A DNA stretch of 64,000 nucleotides, taken from the NCBI GenBank assembly GCA_017626435.1, contig JAGAIR010000010.1, positions 62,001-126,000 on the forward strand, given 5' to 3'. This document shows, piece by piece, positions 34,901 to 44,368 of this stretch (the first letter of the stretch is position 1; every line of letters begins with the position of its first letter). This DNA is from Lachnospiraceae bacterium (GTDB lineage: Bacteria > Bacillota_A > Clostridia > Lachnospirales > Lachnospiraceae). Both the position numbers and the translations under genes were made by a program. The notes under the pieces were generated by a model. It saw only the letters and a list, made by a program, of their open reading frames with translations, was not told the DNA's origin and did not search any database.

Positions 34901-37325
34901 AGGAAAGAGGATTGTAGAGGCAGATTCTCTTCTGGATATTGTTGCTACCAATGCATTGGGAAAGGCTGTGTCTTCTTTGGATCTGCCAATGATGTCAGAG
35001 GATTATAAAAGAGGAGAAGAGAACGAAGGTTTAAATTCTGGTGATTACTATTTTAAGGAGCTGGAAGTTCCAAAGAGCTACTATCTTAGTGCCACACCGG
35101 CAGCAATCCATTTAGAATATAAAGATCAGGATACAAAGACTGTGATGGCAGGTGTCTCGAAAAAAAATATACAGACAAACATTGAAATTGACAAGCTGTC
35201 ATTGGCTGGGAAAAGGGAACTGCCCGGATGTCAGCTGCAGATTACAGATAACCAGGGAAATGTCATTGTTTCCTGGATTTCGGGGGACAGAGATTCGGTA
35301 AAACTGATAGAAAGAGCAGAGAACAGAGAATATCAGAATCTATATGCCCAAGTTAATGAAGTTGGGAATCTGGTGGTAGGTGGTCTTTTCGGGGGAGAGG
35401 AATATACCCTGACGGAGACACGTCCGGCTGAAGGTTATGTGACAGCAGACGATATTTCTTTCCGGATTGCAGACGATATTGAGGAAAAGGATTTTATATA
35501 TAAGAAAGAAGGGGAGGACTATCAGAGGATGGAAGACAATATCGTCCGTATGTATGATGATACAACTAAAATCCATATTTCCAAAACAGACTTGACTGGG
35601 GAGAAGGAGATTGAAGGTTGCCAGCTGGAAGTGACGAAAAAATCGGATCAAACAATAGTGGATTCTTGGACAAGTACCGGCCAATCGCATGACATTATCG
35701 GTGTTTTGGTTGTTGGTGAGACGTATATTTTAACAGAGAGGCGTCCGGCAGATGGTTATGTGACGGCAGAAAGCATTGAATTTACCATAACAGATACCGG
35801 AGAAGTTCAGCTGGTACGTATGAAAGATGGTGTGACAAAGATAGCCTTTAGCAAGGTGGACAAGCAGACTGGCAAAGGGCTGGCTGGTGCAAAGATAGAG
35901 GTATTGGATAGTAATGGAAAAAAGGTGGCAGCGTTTACTTCCAAAGCAAAGAAAGCAACTTTGTTGAAAGGTATTTTCAAAGTGGGGGAAACCTACACTT
36001 TTGTAGAAAAAAAAGCTCCAGAAAATTATGAAAAAGCAGAGGATATCCAATTTAAGGTAAAAGATACCAGTAAAACGCAAAAAGTGAAGATGCAGGATCA
36101 GTACAAGCCAAAAAAGCCGGGAAAGATTATAACGGATGTTCCGGAAGGCTTTCCGGGAGGAAGTGGATTGTCTCCGAAAACAGGATATCCGCTTTTGATT
36201 AGGGTGTTAGCAGGTCTCATGCTGTTATCTGCTGCACTGTTATTGGAAATGTATCGAAGAAAAAAGCATTTGCCAGGAAAAGAAAAACGTTTGAGAGCAG
36301 GATTTTTTCTTTTTACTGTCTTGTTGGCGGTTTCTCAGGTTGTTCCCTGTGTTGTGGCTGCATCAGGGACAAAGATCATGACTCAGAGCATTGAATATGT
36401 AACAAAGGATGCGAAAGAAAAAGCGGAGGATCAGTTCCAGACAGAGCTAAAAGAGGGAAAAAAGAAATACGTTCTGGAAAATATCAGTTATGAGATTGTC
36501 TCTTCCGAGCCGGTGATGAAAGAAGTACCAGTAACGAAGACACTGAAAAGTGAGGTGGTCAGGAAGGGATTTGCTTATACTCCAAGGGAAAAGCTCACAG
36601 TAAATGGGATTACGTATCAGCTGAAAGAAACAAAGAAACAAGACGTGATACTGAAAAAAGGGTACAGCCAGATTGTTACCGGATGGCAGGAGTATGGGAC
36701 TCTGGCAAATGCGAGGGATGCTCCATCCTATAAAGAAGTGGCTGCAACGGACAAAAAAACAGGAAAACGTATTTCACTTTTTTGTAAAAAAAAGAAGATT
36801 ACTAGGCGAAAAGCAAAGAAATGGCAGAATGTATCTGTTAATATCCGTTTTATTTCCTATGATGCAGACGTTTTTCAATGGAAAGGGTTCAATGTACAAA
36901 AGAATGAAAAGCATCCGTTAAAAGGATATGAACAGGAGCTGCTAGAAAGTGTGGCAGGGGATGCTACTGGTTACCGGCTAAAAAAGATTGCCTGGAATGG
37001 AAAAACATATCGTAATCAAAAGGGAATCCTTTGCCGGGATGCTAGTGCCGTTATACAAAAAAAAGCAGAGCGGTATCGTGTTACCTATCAGGGTACCAGA
37101 AAGGTAAAAGCAAAAAAAGGGACAAAATATATTTCATTATATGAGGGGAAGAAAAAAATTGCCACAGGAGAAAATACCTATACCATATGTGCCAAAGCTC
37201 TGTACCAACAGAAGGAAGAAAAAGTGCCTGCACTTGGTATCACGATTGGTATTCTGTTTGCCATTGTGTTGGTGATTGGTGTTGTTTTTATCCTGCGTCA
37301 GTCAAAGTCAAAAAAGCAAGTATGA
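31998..37325 (+). CDS. Giant thioester/Cna-B surface adhesin with internal SPKTG motif
   Basis: A 1775-residue surface protein. The signal peptide (about 1-35, ending NAAEAS) precedes a thioester domain in which Cys72 (AFCMNLGH) and Gln125 (LAQALFW) fit the bond-forming pair. Around ten Cna-B/SpaA-type repeats follow (about 215-1380), each ending in E-x-P or ExRP segments such as LKEIQSPIGY and LTETRPAEGY. A sorting signal comes next: SPKTG at 1392-1396, a membrane helix and RRKK. Unusually the frame continues for about 360 residues: a second hydrophobic segment (about 1434-1456), a lysine-rich extracellular-type domain and a last membrane helix near the C-terminus. SPKTG matches class B sortase motifs known from Clostridioides difficile, and a class B sortase is encoded at 55208. 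The likely role is covalent attachment to recipient or host surfaces. Confidence 0.88.
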   Translation: MVIRRKWKKFLSFCLVLAMVFSLIPQTAQKVNAAEASADISNLGQLGTLTIGNKTKNGNWYKLSVNGANAFCMNLGHTCHSGDVYQSADTVYKNTDGGKKRLKAYIGYWFDITMKQKKQAYVLAQALFWSVQEDVTEESRLKEIIRTIKDNTGYFSNKTTDDLYNDIFAVGGNFEVKVTEWTYAGSGSHRQKLLEVKATSTSVPQYKLLNSKVKYRQRINIIKKDEDGNPLSDVAFTLTAENLDEMVSFQYFGKNAVEDGAVQDDQDQFEVTAVTAADGTIHYRFTYQLLSEDYGYVPDAELNQMNDATKQAVRDELEADGYRYAKDLTKSGANALAEKDLELQFLKISNSYLIRETDTGNDKIVADPEYAAGKRITVTAKNSWKQNKDGTWAEVADGTLSEYPLSYSLNIQNNYKKISLIVKKKDGYSEDGKAHGNASLDGAKFQLYEDGACTVPASVVDKNGEKVTAGVYTIKGEKLTTDFLRSGKTYYLKEIQSPIGYISDQQVIPVTADTNPEAVEYTWEGQSVTVYNQPITGQFTICKVKSNGTTGEGDWETGSQFQVYLKEKGSYEDCDEYERDTITIGIDGKATTKRLYYGEYVIHQISTGGADTEMIADTVKVIDGRQEEPVQVYIDYPFQSYLRIIKKSGSTEKTVLKEGTAYQIYQVDEQTGKESLITQSHSNGNQIIQTDTFQTDESGQVMTWKPLPSGLYRIYEISAANGFHITKKYIEVEINSKADNYTQESDAEGNTYTTVSLDYTNEETYGKLSVKKTGEQLADFVWREKDEKDLSDLPEILDSLSKDRSRFVYEKTRLKGVVFEVYAAEDIFTQDNQGTTWYQKGDLACTITTGKGAQFTSQCGGISDYSMSSDGTVTVNLPLGKYQVKEKDTVYGYVLPEKTWDVEFAWENKEDEFVLDSSGITDQNGVLSVFNERAKAEVSILKQDSRTSKPVSGAVFGLYTKDAIYNAAGKRIVEADSLLDIVATNALGKAVSSLDLPMMSEDYKRGEENEGLNSGDYYFKELEVPKSYYLSATPAAIHLEYKDQDTKTVMAGVSKKNIQTNIEIDKLSLAGKRELPGCQLQITDNQGNVIVSWISGDRDSVKLIERAENREYQNLYAQVNEVGNLVVGGLFGGEEYTLTETRPAEGYVTADDISFRIADDIEEKDFIYKKEGEDYQRMEDNIVRMYDDTTKIHISKTDLTGEKEIEGCQLEVTKKSDQTIVDSWTSTGQSHDIIGVLVVGETYILTERRPADGYVTAESIEFTITDTGEVQLVRMKDGVTKIAFSKVDKQTGKGLAGAKIEVLDSNGKKVAAFTSKAKKATLLKGIFKVGETYTFVEKKAPENYEKAEDIQFKVKDTSKTQKVKMQDQYKPKKPGKIITDVPEGFPGGSGLSPKTGYPLLIRVLAGLMLLSAALLLEMYRRKKHLPGKEKRLRAGFFLFTVLLAVSQVVPCVVAASGTKIMTQSIEYVTKDAKEKAEDQFQTELKEGKKKYVLENISYEIVSSEPVMKEVPVTKTLKSEVVRKGFAYTPREKLTVNGITYQLKETKKQDVILKKGYSQIVTGWQEYGTLANARDAPSYKEVAATDKKTGKRISLFCKKKKITRRKAKKWQNVSVNIRFISYDADVFQWKGFNVQKNEKHPLKGYEQELLESVAGDATGYRLKKIAWNGKTYRNQKGILCRDASAVIQKKAERYRVTYQGTRKVKAKKGTKYISLYEGKKKIATGENTYTICAKALYQQKEEKVPALGITIGILFAIVLVIGVVFILRQSKSKKQV

Positions 37326-37353
37326 AAGGATTATAGAAATAGGGGGAAATAAA

Positions 37354-39426
37354 ATGCTAACAAAGAGACAGAAAAAAATTGTTCAACGGACTTTGGGCGG
37401 AATATTATCTGCTGCACTGATATTGACCAGTGCAGGATTTAGCAGTCTGATGAAGAGTGGTACAGCAAAAGCAAAAGATGCTCCGGCTGTATTATTGAAG
37501 GACTGGACAGGTAGCCGGACCAATCAGTTATATTCGGATGCTGTGGGTGCTACGCTAAAAAGTGATGGTTTGAAAAACAATATGGCTATTGCAAACGGAT
37601 TTCTTTTGAATATTAACGATTCCGATCTGTATGGTGCGGCAACACAATATCAAAAAACAAGTGGATCATGGGAGGGGACCGGATATCATGTGTTTCATAA
37701 CAATGCCATGGATGCAGAGGTAGGCTATTCGGCCATTCCGTCTAGTTTGTATGTACCAGAAAATATCATATGTTATGGAGGCTTGGGAAATGAAGCAGGA
37801 GCCAGTACATTTCAGATGATACTCAATCAAGGATATCTTTGTGAACAGGCAAAAACAAAAAAAACATCGGCCGCATATTCTATTATCTATGAATACCGGG
37901 AAACAGCTTCCGCTACATGGAAGAGAAAAGTATATACTACGGGAAAAATTCCGGAAACAAAGATTTACACAGAGGACTATGATTCCCCATTAGGGATTAT
38001 CCAGGGATGTTGGGAGAAAGGTACGGGATCTATCAACAAAGAGTCGATTGTTCGGTTAAAAACGGGTGATAGCCCATGTGATTTTTCTTGCAATAATAAA
38101 GAGGCTTCCAGTATAAGGGTTCGTATTATGGATGCTAAGATTATCCGTTTGGATGCCAACGGGGGGAAAACAGGGAATTATGTCTTGAACGGTTTTTACA
38201 ATAGTTATGATACCGATACCGTCTGGGTAGATGGGATTGCATCTAAAGAACCAACTAGAGATGGATATACCTTTGGTGGTTGGTATACTGCAAAGACAGG
38301 AGGGGTCAAAGTAGAAGATTCCACGACATCCATTCCTGGCAGTTGTACAACTTTATATGCTCGTTGGATACCGATTTCTTATACCATATCGTATGACTTG
38401 GATGGTGGCATTATGGATCAAAATAATCCAGATAGTTATACCACTGAAACGGAAGATTTCACTCTTCATCAACCAGTAAAAACAGGTTATCTGTTCACTG
38501 GATGGACTGGGTCCAACGGGGAAACTCCGGAAGAGATTATAACCATCCAGAAAGGAACGACTGGAAATCAAACCTATAAGGCACACTGGACACCTGTCCG
38601 GTATCAGATTTCATTTGATGCCAATGGAGGCAGCGGAATGATGCCGGAACAGGAGATGTTCTATGAAGAGACAAAAAGTCTAAACGCAAATGGATATACC
38701 TATGCAGATCATATTTTCATTGGATGGAATACAAGGGCTGATGGAACGGGGACACCGTATGCCGAAGGGCAGAGTGTTTGTAATCTGAGCAATGAAAATA
38801 ATGCTGTAATTATTTTGTATGCGCAGTGGCAAAATAATTCGGGAAGTGGGAGCAATCCATTAGAGCCAACATCACCTCCACCGAAAGGGGAAGAAATTGG
38901 AGGGGATGATTCAACAGATAAAGGAAATCAGGTATCTTCAAGTCCAAAGCCTACTGCTTATGTAGACCTGGGGAATGGAAAAGAAAATAAAAATACATCT
39001 GGACCTGGTGCCTCCATTGATGCAGGAAATGAGGTACAGATGGATGAGCAGTTTAAGCAGGGAAAGATAACTTATCGGCTCACAGGTAATAAAACTGTGG
39101 AAGTTGTGAAGGCTGGAAAAAATATTACTAAGATTACATTAAACACAGCAACTTATAATGGAAAAAAATATCAGGTGGCCACTGTGGGAAAGGCGGCATT
39201 TAAAAACTGTAAAAAGCTGAAAACAGTTACTCTCGGAAAAAATGTGAAGAAGATCAAGGCAAACGCTTTTTATGGATGTAGCAAACTTACCAGATTTAAA
39301 ATTTCATCTGAAGATATTAAATTTGGCGCACATGCATTGAAAAAAGTAAAACCTTCCTGTAAGTATCAGGTTCCTAGTGGTAAGAGAAAGAAACTGGAAA
39401 AGAATATAAAAAAAGCAGGAAAGTAA
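37354..39426 (+). CDS. Secreted protein with InlB-type repeats and a BspA-like leucine-rich segment
   Basis: A 690-residue exported protein. The signal peptide covers about 1-47 (GGILSAALILTSAGF). A central unique domain is followed by three Listeria-Bacteroides (InlB B-type) repeats (about 270-495, with GYTFGGWYTAKTGG, GYLFTGWTGSNG and HIFIGWNTRADGTGTPY). A Pro/Ser-rich linker leads to a BspA-type leucine-rich segment (VGKAAFKNCKKLKTVTLGKN, ANAFYGCSKLTRF). No sorting motif is seen, so the lysine-rich end may hold it to the wall. The ATG at 37354 follows AGGGGGA. It lies 28 bases after the adhesin gene and before the secretion genes, so it is probably part of the mating surface. Confidence 0.82.
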   Translation: MLTKRQKKIVQRTLGGILSAALILTSAGFSSLMKSGTAKAKDAPAVLLKDWTGSRTNQLYSDAVGATLKSDGLKNNMAIANGFLLNINDSDLYGAATQYQKTSGSWEGTGYHVFHNNAMDAEVGYSAIPSSLYVPENIICYGGLGNEAGASTFQMILNQGYLCEQAKTKKTSAAYSIIYEYRETASATWKRKVYTTGKIPETKIYTEDYDSPLGIIQGCWEKGTGSINKESIVRLKTGDSPCDFSCNNKEASSIRVRIMDAKIIRLDANGGKTGNYVLNGFYNSYDTDTVWVDGIASKEPTRDGYTFGGWYTAKTGGVKVEDSTTSIPGSCTTLYARWIPISYTISYDLDGGIMDQNNPDSYTTETEDFTLHQPVKTGYLFTGWTGSNGETPEEIITIQKGTTGNQTYKAHWTPVRYQISFDANGGSGMMPEQEMFYEETKSLNANGYTYADHIFIGWNTRADGTGTPYAEGQSVCNLSNENNAVIILYAQWQNNSGSGSNPLEPTSPPPKGEEIGGDDSTDKGNQVSSSPKPTAYVDLGNGKENKNTSGPGASIDAGNEVQMDEQFKQGKITYRLTGNKTVEVVKAGKNITKITLNTATYNGKKYQVATVGKAAFKNCKKLKTVTLGKNVKKIKANAFYGCSKLTRFKISSEDIKFGAHALKKVKPSCKYQVPSGKRKKLEKNIKKAGK

Positions 39427-39498
39427 CTAAGTAATCATACAGAATAATAAAAAGTATTAGATGCGGGGCAATGTGTCTCTGCAGGAAAGGAGAACCTT

Positions 39499-39738
39499 AT
39501 GGATCAATTCGCAGATAATCTTAATACCCTTCTTACAGATTGTCAGCCGTATACTTGGATTTTCGCAACAATTTATCTTTTTATAATTGGAGCAATCCTT
39601 ATGATACCCAACGAAAAATGCCATTCAATGGCACTAAAAGCACTGCCTTTTCTTTTAACTGGTCTAGTGATTGCCCTTGGTGCCGTTTATATAGGAGAAT
39701 GGGTTACTTCCAGAATTGTATTTACAAGTGGTGGCTGA
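39499..39738 (+). CDS. Small two-helix membrane protein of the transfer operon
   Basis: A 79-residue protein with two membrane helices (WIFATIYLFIIGAILMIP and ALPFLLTGLVIALGAVYIGEWV). Size, topology and position before VirD4 fit the VirB2-like/PrgF-like small subunits of Gram-positive type IV secretion systems. Sequence alone does not prove this. AAAGGAG precedes the ATG. Confidence 0.7.
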   Translation: MDQFADNLNTLLTDCQPYTWIFATIYLFIIGAILMIPNEKCHSMALKALPFLLTGLVIALGAVYIGEWVTSRIVFTSGG

Positions 39739-39814
39739 TGTAGATATAGGAATGGAGCAAGTGGTAGTACAGAGGAAAATCCCCTGTACTACCGAATCAA
39801 AAGGGAGAAACAAT

Positions 39815-42172
39815 ATGACAAAAATTAAAAGTCAACAGGAAATGAGAATTGAGAGAGCATTGGGAAGCTGGAAGGCAATCCGAAGTGTTCTGATTGTAGA
39901 GGATATATTTTTGTGGTTTGGATTGAATTATATTCTTAATTTTTTTCCTTCCCTTCCTAGGCTCTTTCAGGATTTGGACCATCCGTTGAAGTATCTGGGG
40001 ATTAAAAATATCTTTCCTTCCAGGAATGGTATTTTACAGTTCCCACAGCTTTATATCATCCTGATGGTGCTATTCATACTATTTTTGGCATGGATAGATA
40101 TATATCAGGCGTTCCGGATGCGGACTGCCTTTAGTTCGGAGGGAGTCAACCGAGGACAGAAGGGTGTGGAGAGGTGGACAACAAATGATGAAATTAAGGA
40201 ACAGTATCAGGAGATTCCAGACAGGGATAAACCGTTTCCGGGATATGGTGGAACGATTATATCCAGAATAGGGGAGAATCTGTACATAGATACTACTCCA
40301 ACAAATAATTTGATCATTGGTATTACTCGTTCTGGTAAAGGAGAAATGTTTGTACTGCCTAGTATTGATGTGTATTCCAGAGCAAACGAAAAAACATCCC
40401 TGGTTGTTACTGATCCAAAGTTGGAACTGTATAAGAGTTCCAAAAGAACGCTTGAGGAACGTGGATACGACGTATATCTTTTAAATCTGGATAATCCGCT
40501 TTTTTCGATGGGATTTGGTCCATTAGAAGAGATTATTGAACTTTACCAAGAAAAGGATTATTCCAATGCAGAGCTTTTAGCCCAAGCATTTAGTTATTCT
40601 ATCTTTAATCCGGATAAACCTACAAACTCAGATTCTTTTTGGCAAGATACTTCATCCAGTCTTTTAACAGCATTGATACTTGCCCATATAGAGGATTGTT
40701 TCCAGCAAGATGAGATAGAGAATAAACAACGTCTCCATATTTATCAGAAAAAACGAGATTATTTTGATTCGTTACCAGAGGATGAAAAAATTATTGCTAG
40801 AGAAAAATATCAAAGAAAAAAAGAATGTGCAGAATCTGAAGATATTGTAATGGATTCCGAAATAAAAAGTCTTCCGGAAGAAGTGATATTTACAGAGGTG
40901 TATCCTAATCGAAAAAAAATAAATATGTATTCTATTCTGAATACATTTACGGAGTTGATCAGGTTTAGGATTAATGAGGATGAAGAAGAGGGAGAGAGTG
41001 AGGTATCTGCGCTGGATAAGTATTTTGATGACCGCCCGCCATTAAATCGTGCAAAATTAAAATACGCCGGTATTGAGGTTGCAGGATATCGGACGAAAGG
41101 GTCCATTTTTGCGACTATGTTGGCGAAGTTGACAATTTTTACATATGAAAATATTGCTAAAATGACAGCAGAGAGTAGCTTAAAAATGGAAGATATTGGA
41201 TTTGGCGAAAAACCGGTTGCGGTATTTTTAGGGATTCCGGATTATGACAAATCAACGCATTTTCTGGCAACCGTATTTATTCGGCAAATGTATTTTGTTC
41301 TGGCAAAAAAGGCAACAAGATCAATGAGTGGAAAATGTAAAAACCGAGTTAAGGTCATTGCAGACGAATTTGGAAACATACCACCGATTGAAGGGATGGA
41401 GAGTATCATAACAGTGTGTCTGGGGAGAAATATTTCGTTTGATTTATTTATTCAGGATAACTCTCAATTGGAAAAATTATATGGTGATAATGCTCAGACG
41501 ATTGCTTCCAATTGCGGTAACCATATCTATATTTTGACCAATGACGAGGATACGGCAAAAAAATATTCTGAAGAGCTTGGAAATGAAACAGTGATTGACG
41601 TTCAGCGTTCAGGAGAACGTCTTTCGACCAAAAAGCATTTTATGGAAAACTCCATGGAAAAGCCTTTGTTAAATTCGAATGAATTGATGCAGCTATATCC
41701 GGGCGAATGTGTTATAAAACGGGTTCTAAAACGCACTGACCTAAGAGGAAATAGAATCCAGGCAACACCAATTTTTAACAGTGAGGAATCTGGAAAACGG
41801 TTTTTGTTTCGCTACGAATATTTAACCAATACTTTTCCAAATCCGGATATGATTGATTTGCACGAAATCAATACGGAAGACCGTACGGGAATTAATTTAG
41901 AGGAAAGGGTATGGGATTATCGCCAAACCTTCTCACAATTTTCCATGAAAACAAAAAAAATATCTAGAAAAATCAAGACGATAGGAGAGTTATCAAATAA
42001 AAGACAGATTTTGGTCGCAATCGAACAGTCTGCAGGGATTAAAGATATTTCGGATGACATGACGATCATCCAGTTAGCAGATTTAATTAGTCAAACAGAT
42101 TTAAGATATGATGAGAAGGAGGCTTTATTAAGCCTTTTGACGATTGGAAGTAGTGGGGAATTGACCAAATAA
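39815..42172 (+). CDS. VirD4-like type IV coupling protein
   Basis: A 785-residue TraG/VirD4-family ATPase. Two N-terminal membrane segments (FLWFGLNYILNFFPSLP and LYIILMVLFILFLAW) precede the Walker A GITRSGKGEMFVLPSID (Lys175) with VVTDPKLELY close by, and the Walker B region VKVIADEFGNIPPIEGM, followed by SLGRN-like CLGRNISFDLFIQDNSQLEKLYG. It recruits the relaxase-DNA complex to the channel. A large charged insertion at about 300-400 lies between the motifs. The ATG at 39815 follows AAAGGGAG; an upstream start at 39716 overlaps the previous gene and is not needed. Confidence 0.93.
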   Translation: MTKIKSQQEMRIERALGSWKAIRSVLIVEDIFLWFGLNYILNFFPSLPRLFQDLDHPLKYLGIKNIFPSRNGILQFPQLYIILMVLFILFLAWIDIYQAFRMRTAFSSEGVNRGQKGVERWTTNDEIKEQYQEIPDRDKPFPGYGGTIISRIGENLYIDTTPTNNLIIGITRSGKGEMFVLPSIDVYSRANEKTSLVVTDPKLELYKSSKRTLEERGYDVYLLNLDNPLFSMGFGPLEEIIELYQEKDYSNAELLAQAFSYSIFNPDKPTNSDSFWQDTSSSLLTALILAHIEDCFQQDEIENKQRLHIYQKKRDYFDSLPEDEKIIAREKYQRKKECAESEDIVMDSEIKSLPEEVIFTEVYPNRKKINMYSILNTFTELIRFRINEDEEEGESEVSALDKYFDDRPPLNRAKLKYAGIEVAGYRTKGSIFATMLAKLTIFTYENIAKMTAESSLKMEDIGFGEKPVAVFLGIPDYDKSTHFLATVFIRQMYFVLAKKATRSMSGKCKNRVKVIADEFGNIPPIEGMESIITVCLGRNISFDLFIQDNSQLEKLYGDNAQTIASNCGNHIYILTNDEDTAKKYSEELGNETVIDVQRSGERLSTKKHFMENSMEKPLLNSNELMQLYPGECVIKRVLKRTDLRGNRIQATPIFNSEESGKRFLFRYEYLTNTFPNPDMIDLHEINTEDRTGINLEERVWDYRQTFSQFSMKTKKISRKIKTIGELSNKRQILVAIEQSAGIKDISDDMTIIQLADLISQTDLRYDEKEALLSLLTIGSSGELTK

Positions 42173-42187
42173 AGGAAGGTGTATTGC

Positions 42188-44362
42188 ATGGGAAAAAAGA
42201 CAAGAAAACAATTGCTTTTATTTACTTTGATTTTTATTCCTTTTGTTTGGTTTTTATGTGCAGGAAAGGCCAGTGCTCTGTCTGATGATAAGGTGATGGA
42301 CATTTTATTACAAAATAAAGAGCTGTTTGAAAATAATGATATGGCTGTCAGTTTTTTAAGGAGAGCTAAATGGGGACTGGTCCTTTTGTTGGGAGAACTT
42401 GGCTCTGCTTGCACCAAATTGTATGATACTTGTTTTGGTTTTGTGGATTTTACCTCTTATAAAAAAATAGAAAATTTCATTGAAGATTTGAAACCGATGT
42501 TTGTTTCTCTGGTTTGTTTATCCCTGTTTTTTCTGGGACTGATTCTGATATTCTGGCATGAAAAAAAACCAAAATTTGTTATGAACCTTTGTATTGCAAT
42601 TTTGGTCATTTCTTCTTCGAGTTACCTGATTCATGCTCTCAACGGTTTTATTGGGACTGAAGTAAGGAAAGATATTCTGGGTGGAAGCAATTCGAATGTT
42701 ACGGTATATGAGACCATTGGGACAAACATTCATGACTTATTATATCTGGATGCAAAAGTGGGACTTTCCCATCTGAATGAAAAGACAGAGGGGGTAAAAA
42801 ATGCAAAACTGACTTATGATTCTTTTACTCAGTTGGATGCTTACAATCTCATAATTAATGAGGTTGTTGAGCCTGATGATGTAAAAAAAGATTCCAGGGA
42901 CATTATAAAACAGCAGGTAAAATCAAATTGGATAGGGACAGATGGTTTAGATCCAGATTATGTATTGAAAGAAAACTATGATGGGGTTGCCTGGACCAGC
43001 CTGTTAAATAACTATTATTATCGCTATAAAGTAGACTATTCTACCATTTATTTGGAATTACTTTCACTTGTTATCATATACGTTTTTTTATCATATAAAG
43101 TAATTTCCACATTGTTTGATATTGTAGTCCATCGGATTCTCGCGTACTTGTATTCTGCCAATCTTTCAGGAAATCAGAAAATATTAAAAATATTGGATGG
43201 TATTAAGGATAGTTACATTATCCTTTTGATAACAACCATTTTACTTAAATTATATCTATTGGCCTGTAAATTTACTTCTGATTGGGATGTATCTGGACTG
43301 ATCAAAGGATTTATTATTCTTTTCTTTGCCTTTGCAGTAACAAATGGGCCAAACATTATCCAGAAGCTGACAGGACTGGATGGTGGTGTTAGTGATGGAA
43401 TGGGCAAGATAATGACCATGTTATATGGGACACAAATGACAGCTGGTTTATTTGGAGCAGTGGGCAGAATGGGACATGGCAGTATGGAAATTGGGAACGG
43501 ATTTTTTGGAAAAATAGCAGGTAGATTACTTCCGTTTTCTACTAGAAATATGGATCAAAATGTTCCACCATCACCACCGCCGAAAGGAAGACAGGATAAA
43601 TCAGATGATAGGGATTCGGATCAAGAGGATATTTCAAGAGACCAGAGAGATACAGGAGAGAAGGAAGGTAAATTTGATAAAAACTACTTTTCTTCAGATA
43701 GTCAGGATACTAAGGAAGGCCAATTCGATAAAGACTATTTCACTCCGGATAGTCAGGATAGTTCGCCAAGAGAAAAAAATGCGGAGAATACCCTCCAGGA
43801 GGAAGCAGATTCGATTAAGGGGCAAGATAAAAAGCCAGGAAAGGGAAGGGAAAGCAGTACGATGCATCACGCAGATGCAGAAAATAATTTTGGATTTTCC
43901 CCAGACCCAGATATTGGTGGAGAGATTTCTGATAAGGAAGATGCTTTAAATGGAATAGATCCAAGTGGAAGGGAAGGTTATAGTGATTCTCTTAAGACTA
44001 TGGAAAAAGACTTAAGTGCAAGAAGAAGAGATTCTTACGGAGATTCCTCTTTCTCTTTGGGGCAGGATAATAGCCCGTTAGCTTCTAACGGCAAGCTGGT
44101 GAGAAAACCAATGAATATGAGAGAATTAGAACAATATCTGCAGCAAAATCCATATAGGGTGCCCAAAAATGCGTCAGATGGTGTAGAAAAAACGGTGACA
44201 GGCAATACACAACAATCATACAGTCAGAAAAGGGGAACCGAAACTTTTGGAGATAACAACAAAACGGAAATACAGTCGGAATGGAGCAAAGAAGCGGCCA
44301 GGGATGAGAATAAATTGAAGGAAGAGCTGGTAAAGAAGGATTCATTAGAAGAAAGTAGGTGA
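42188..44362 (+). CDS. VirB6/TrbL-like polytopic transfer protein
   Basis: A 724-residue protein. A signal-like N-terminal helix (LLLFTLIFIPFVWFLCAG) is followed by several membrane helices (LVCLSLFFLGLILIFW, LCIAILVISSSSYLIHAL, YLELLSLVIIYVFLSYKV, SYIILLITTILLKLYLLAC, LIKGFIILFFAFAVTNG) and a long hydrophilic C-terminal tail (about 455-724) rich in Asp, Ser and Lys with short repeats (KNYFSSDSQDTKEG, KDYFTPDSQDSSPR). The layout fits the VirB6-like channel subunit. The start at 42188 follows AGGAAGGTG. Confidence 0.85.
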   Translation: MGKKTRKQLLLFTLIFIPFVWFLCAGKASALSDDKVMDILLQNKELFENNDMAVSFLRRAKWGLVLLLGELGSACTKLYDTCFGFVDFTSYKKIENFIEDLKPMFVSLVCLSLFFLGLILIFWHEKKPKFVMNLCIAILVISSSSYLIHALNGFIGTEVRKDILGGSNSNVTVYETIGTNIHDLLYLDAKVGLSHLNEKTEGVKNAKLTYDSFTQLDAYNLIINEVVEPDDVKKDSRDIIKQQVKSNWIGTDGLDPDYVLKENYDGVAWTSLLNNYYYRYKVDYSTIYLELLSLVIIYVFLSYKVISTLFDIVVHRILAYLYSANLSGNQKILKILDGIKDSYIILLITTILLKLYLLACKFTSDWDVSGLIKGFIILFFAFAVTNGPNIIQKLTGLDGGVSDGMGKIMTMLYGTQMTAGLFGAVGRMGHGSMEIGNGFFGKIAGRLLPFSTRNMDQNVPPSPPPKGRQDKSDDRDSDQEDISRDQRDTGEKEGKFDKNYFSSDSQDTKEGQFDKDYFTPDSQDSSPREKNAENTLQEEADSIKGQDKKPGKGRESSTMHHADAENNFGFSPDPDIGGEISDKEDALNGIDPSGREGYSDSLKTMEKDLSARRRDSYGDSSFSLGQDNSPLASNGKLVRKPMNMRELEQYLQQNPYRVPKNASDGVEKTVTGNTQQSYSQKRGTETFGDNNKTEIQSEWSKEAARDENKLKEELVKKDSLEESR

Positions 44363-44368
44363 CATTAT

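Noticed and set aside
35340..36080. Long minus-strand open frames inside the adhesin gene
   Set aside because: They have no ribosome binding sites and no family features, and they mirror the codon pattern of the plus-strand gene.
42179..42187. GTG start three codons before the VirB6-like gene ATG
   Set aside because: It overlaps the ribosome binding site; the ATG at 42188 has normal spacing.
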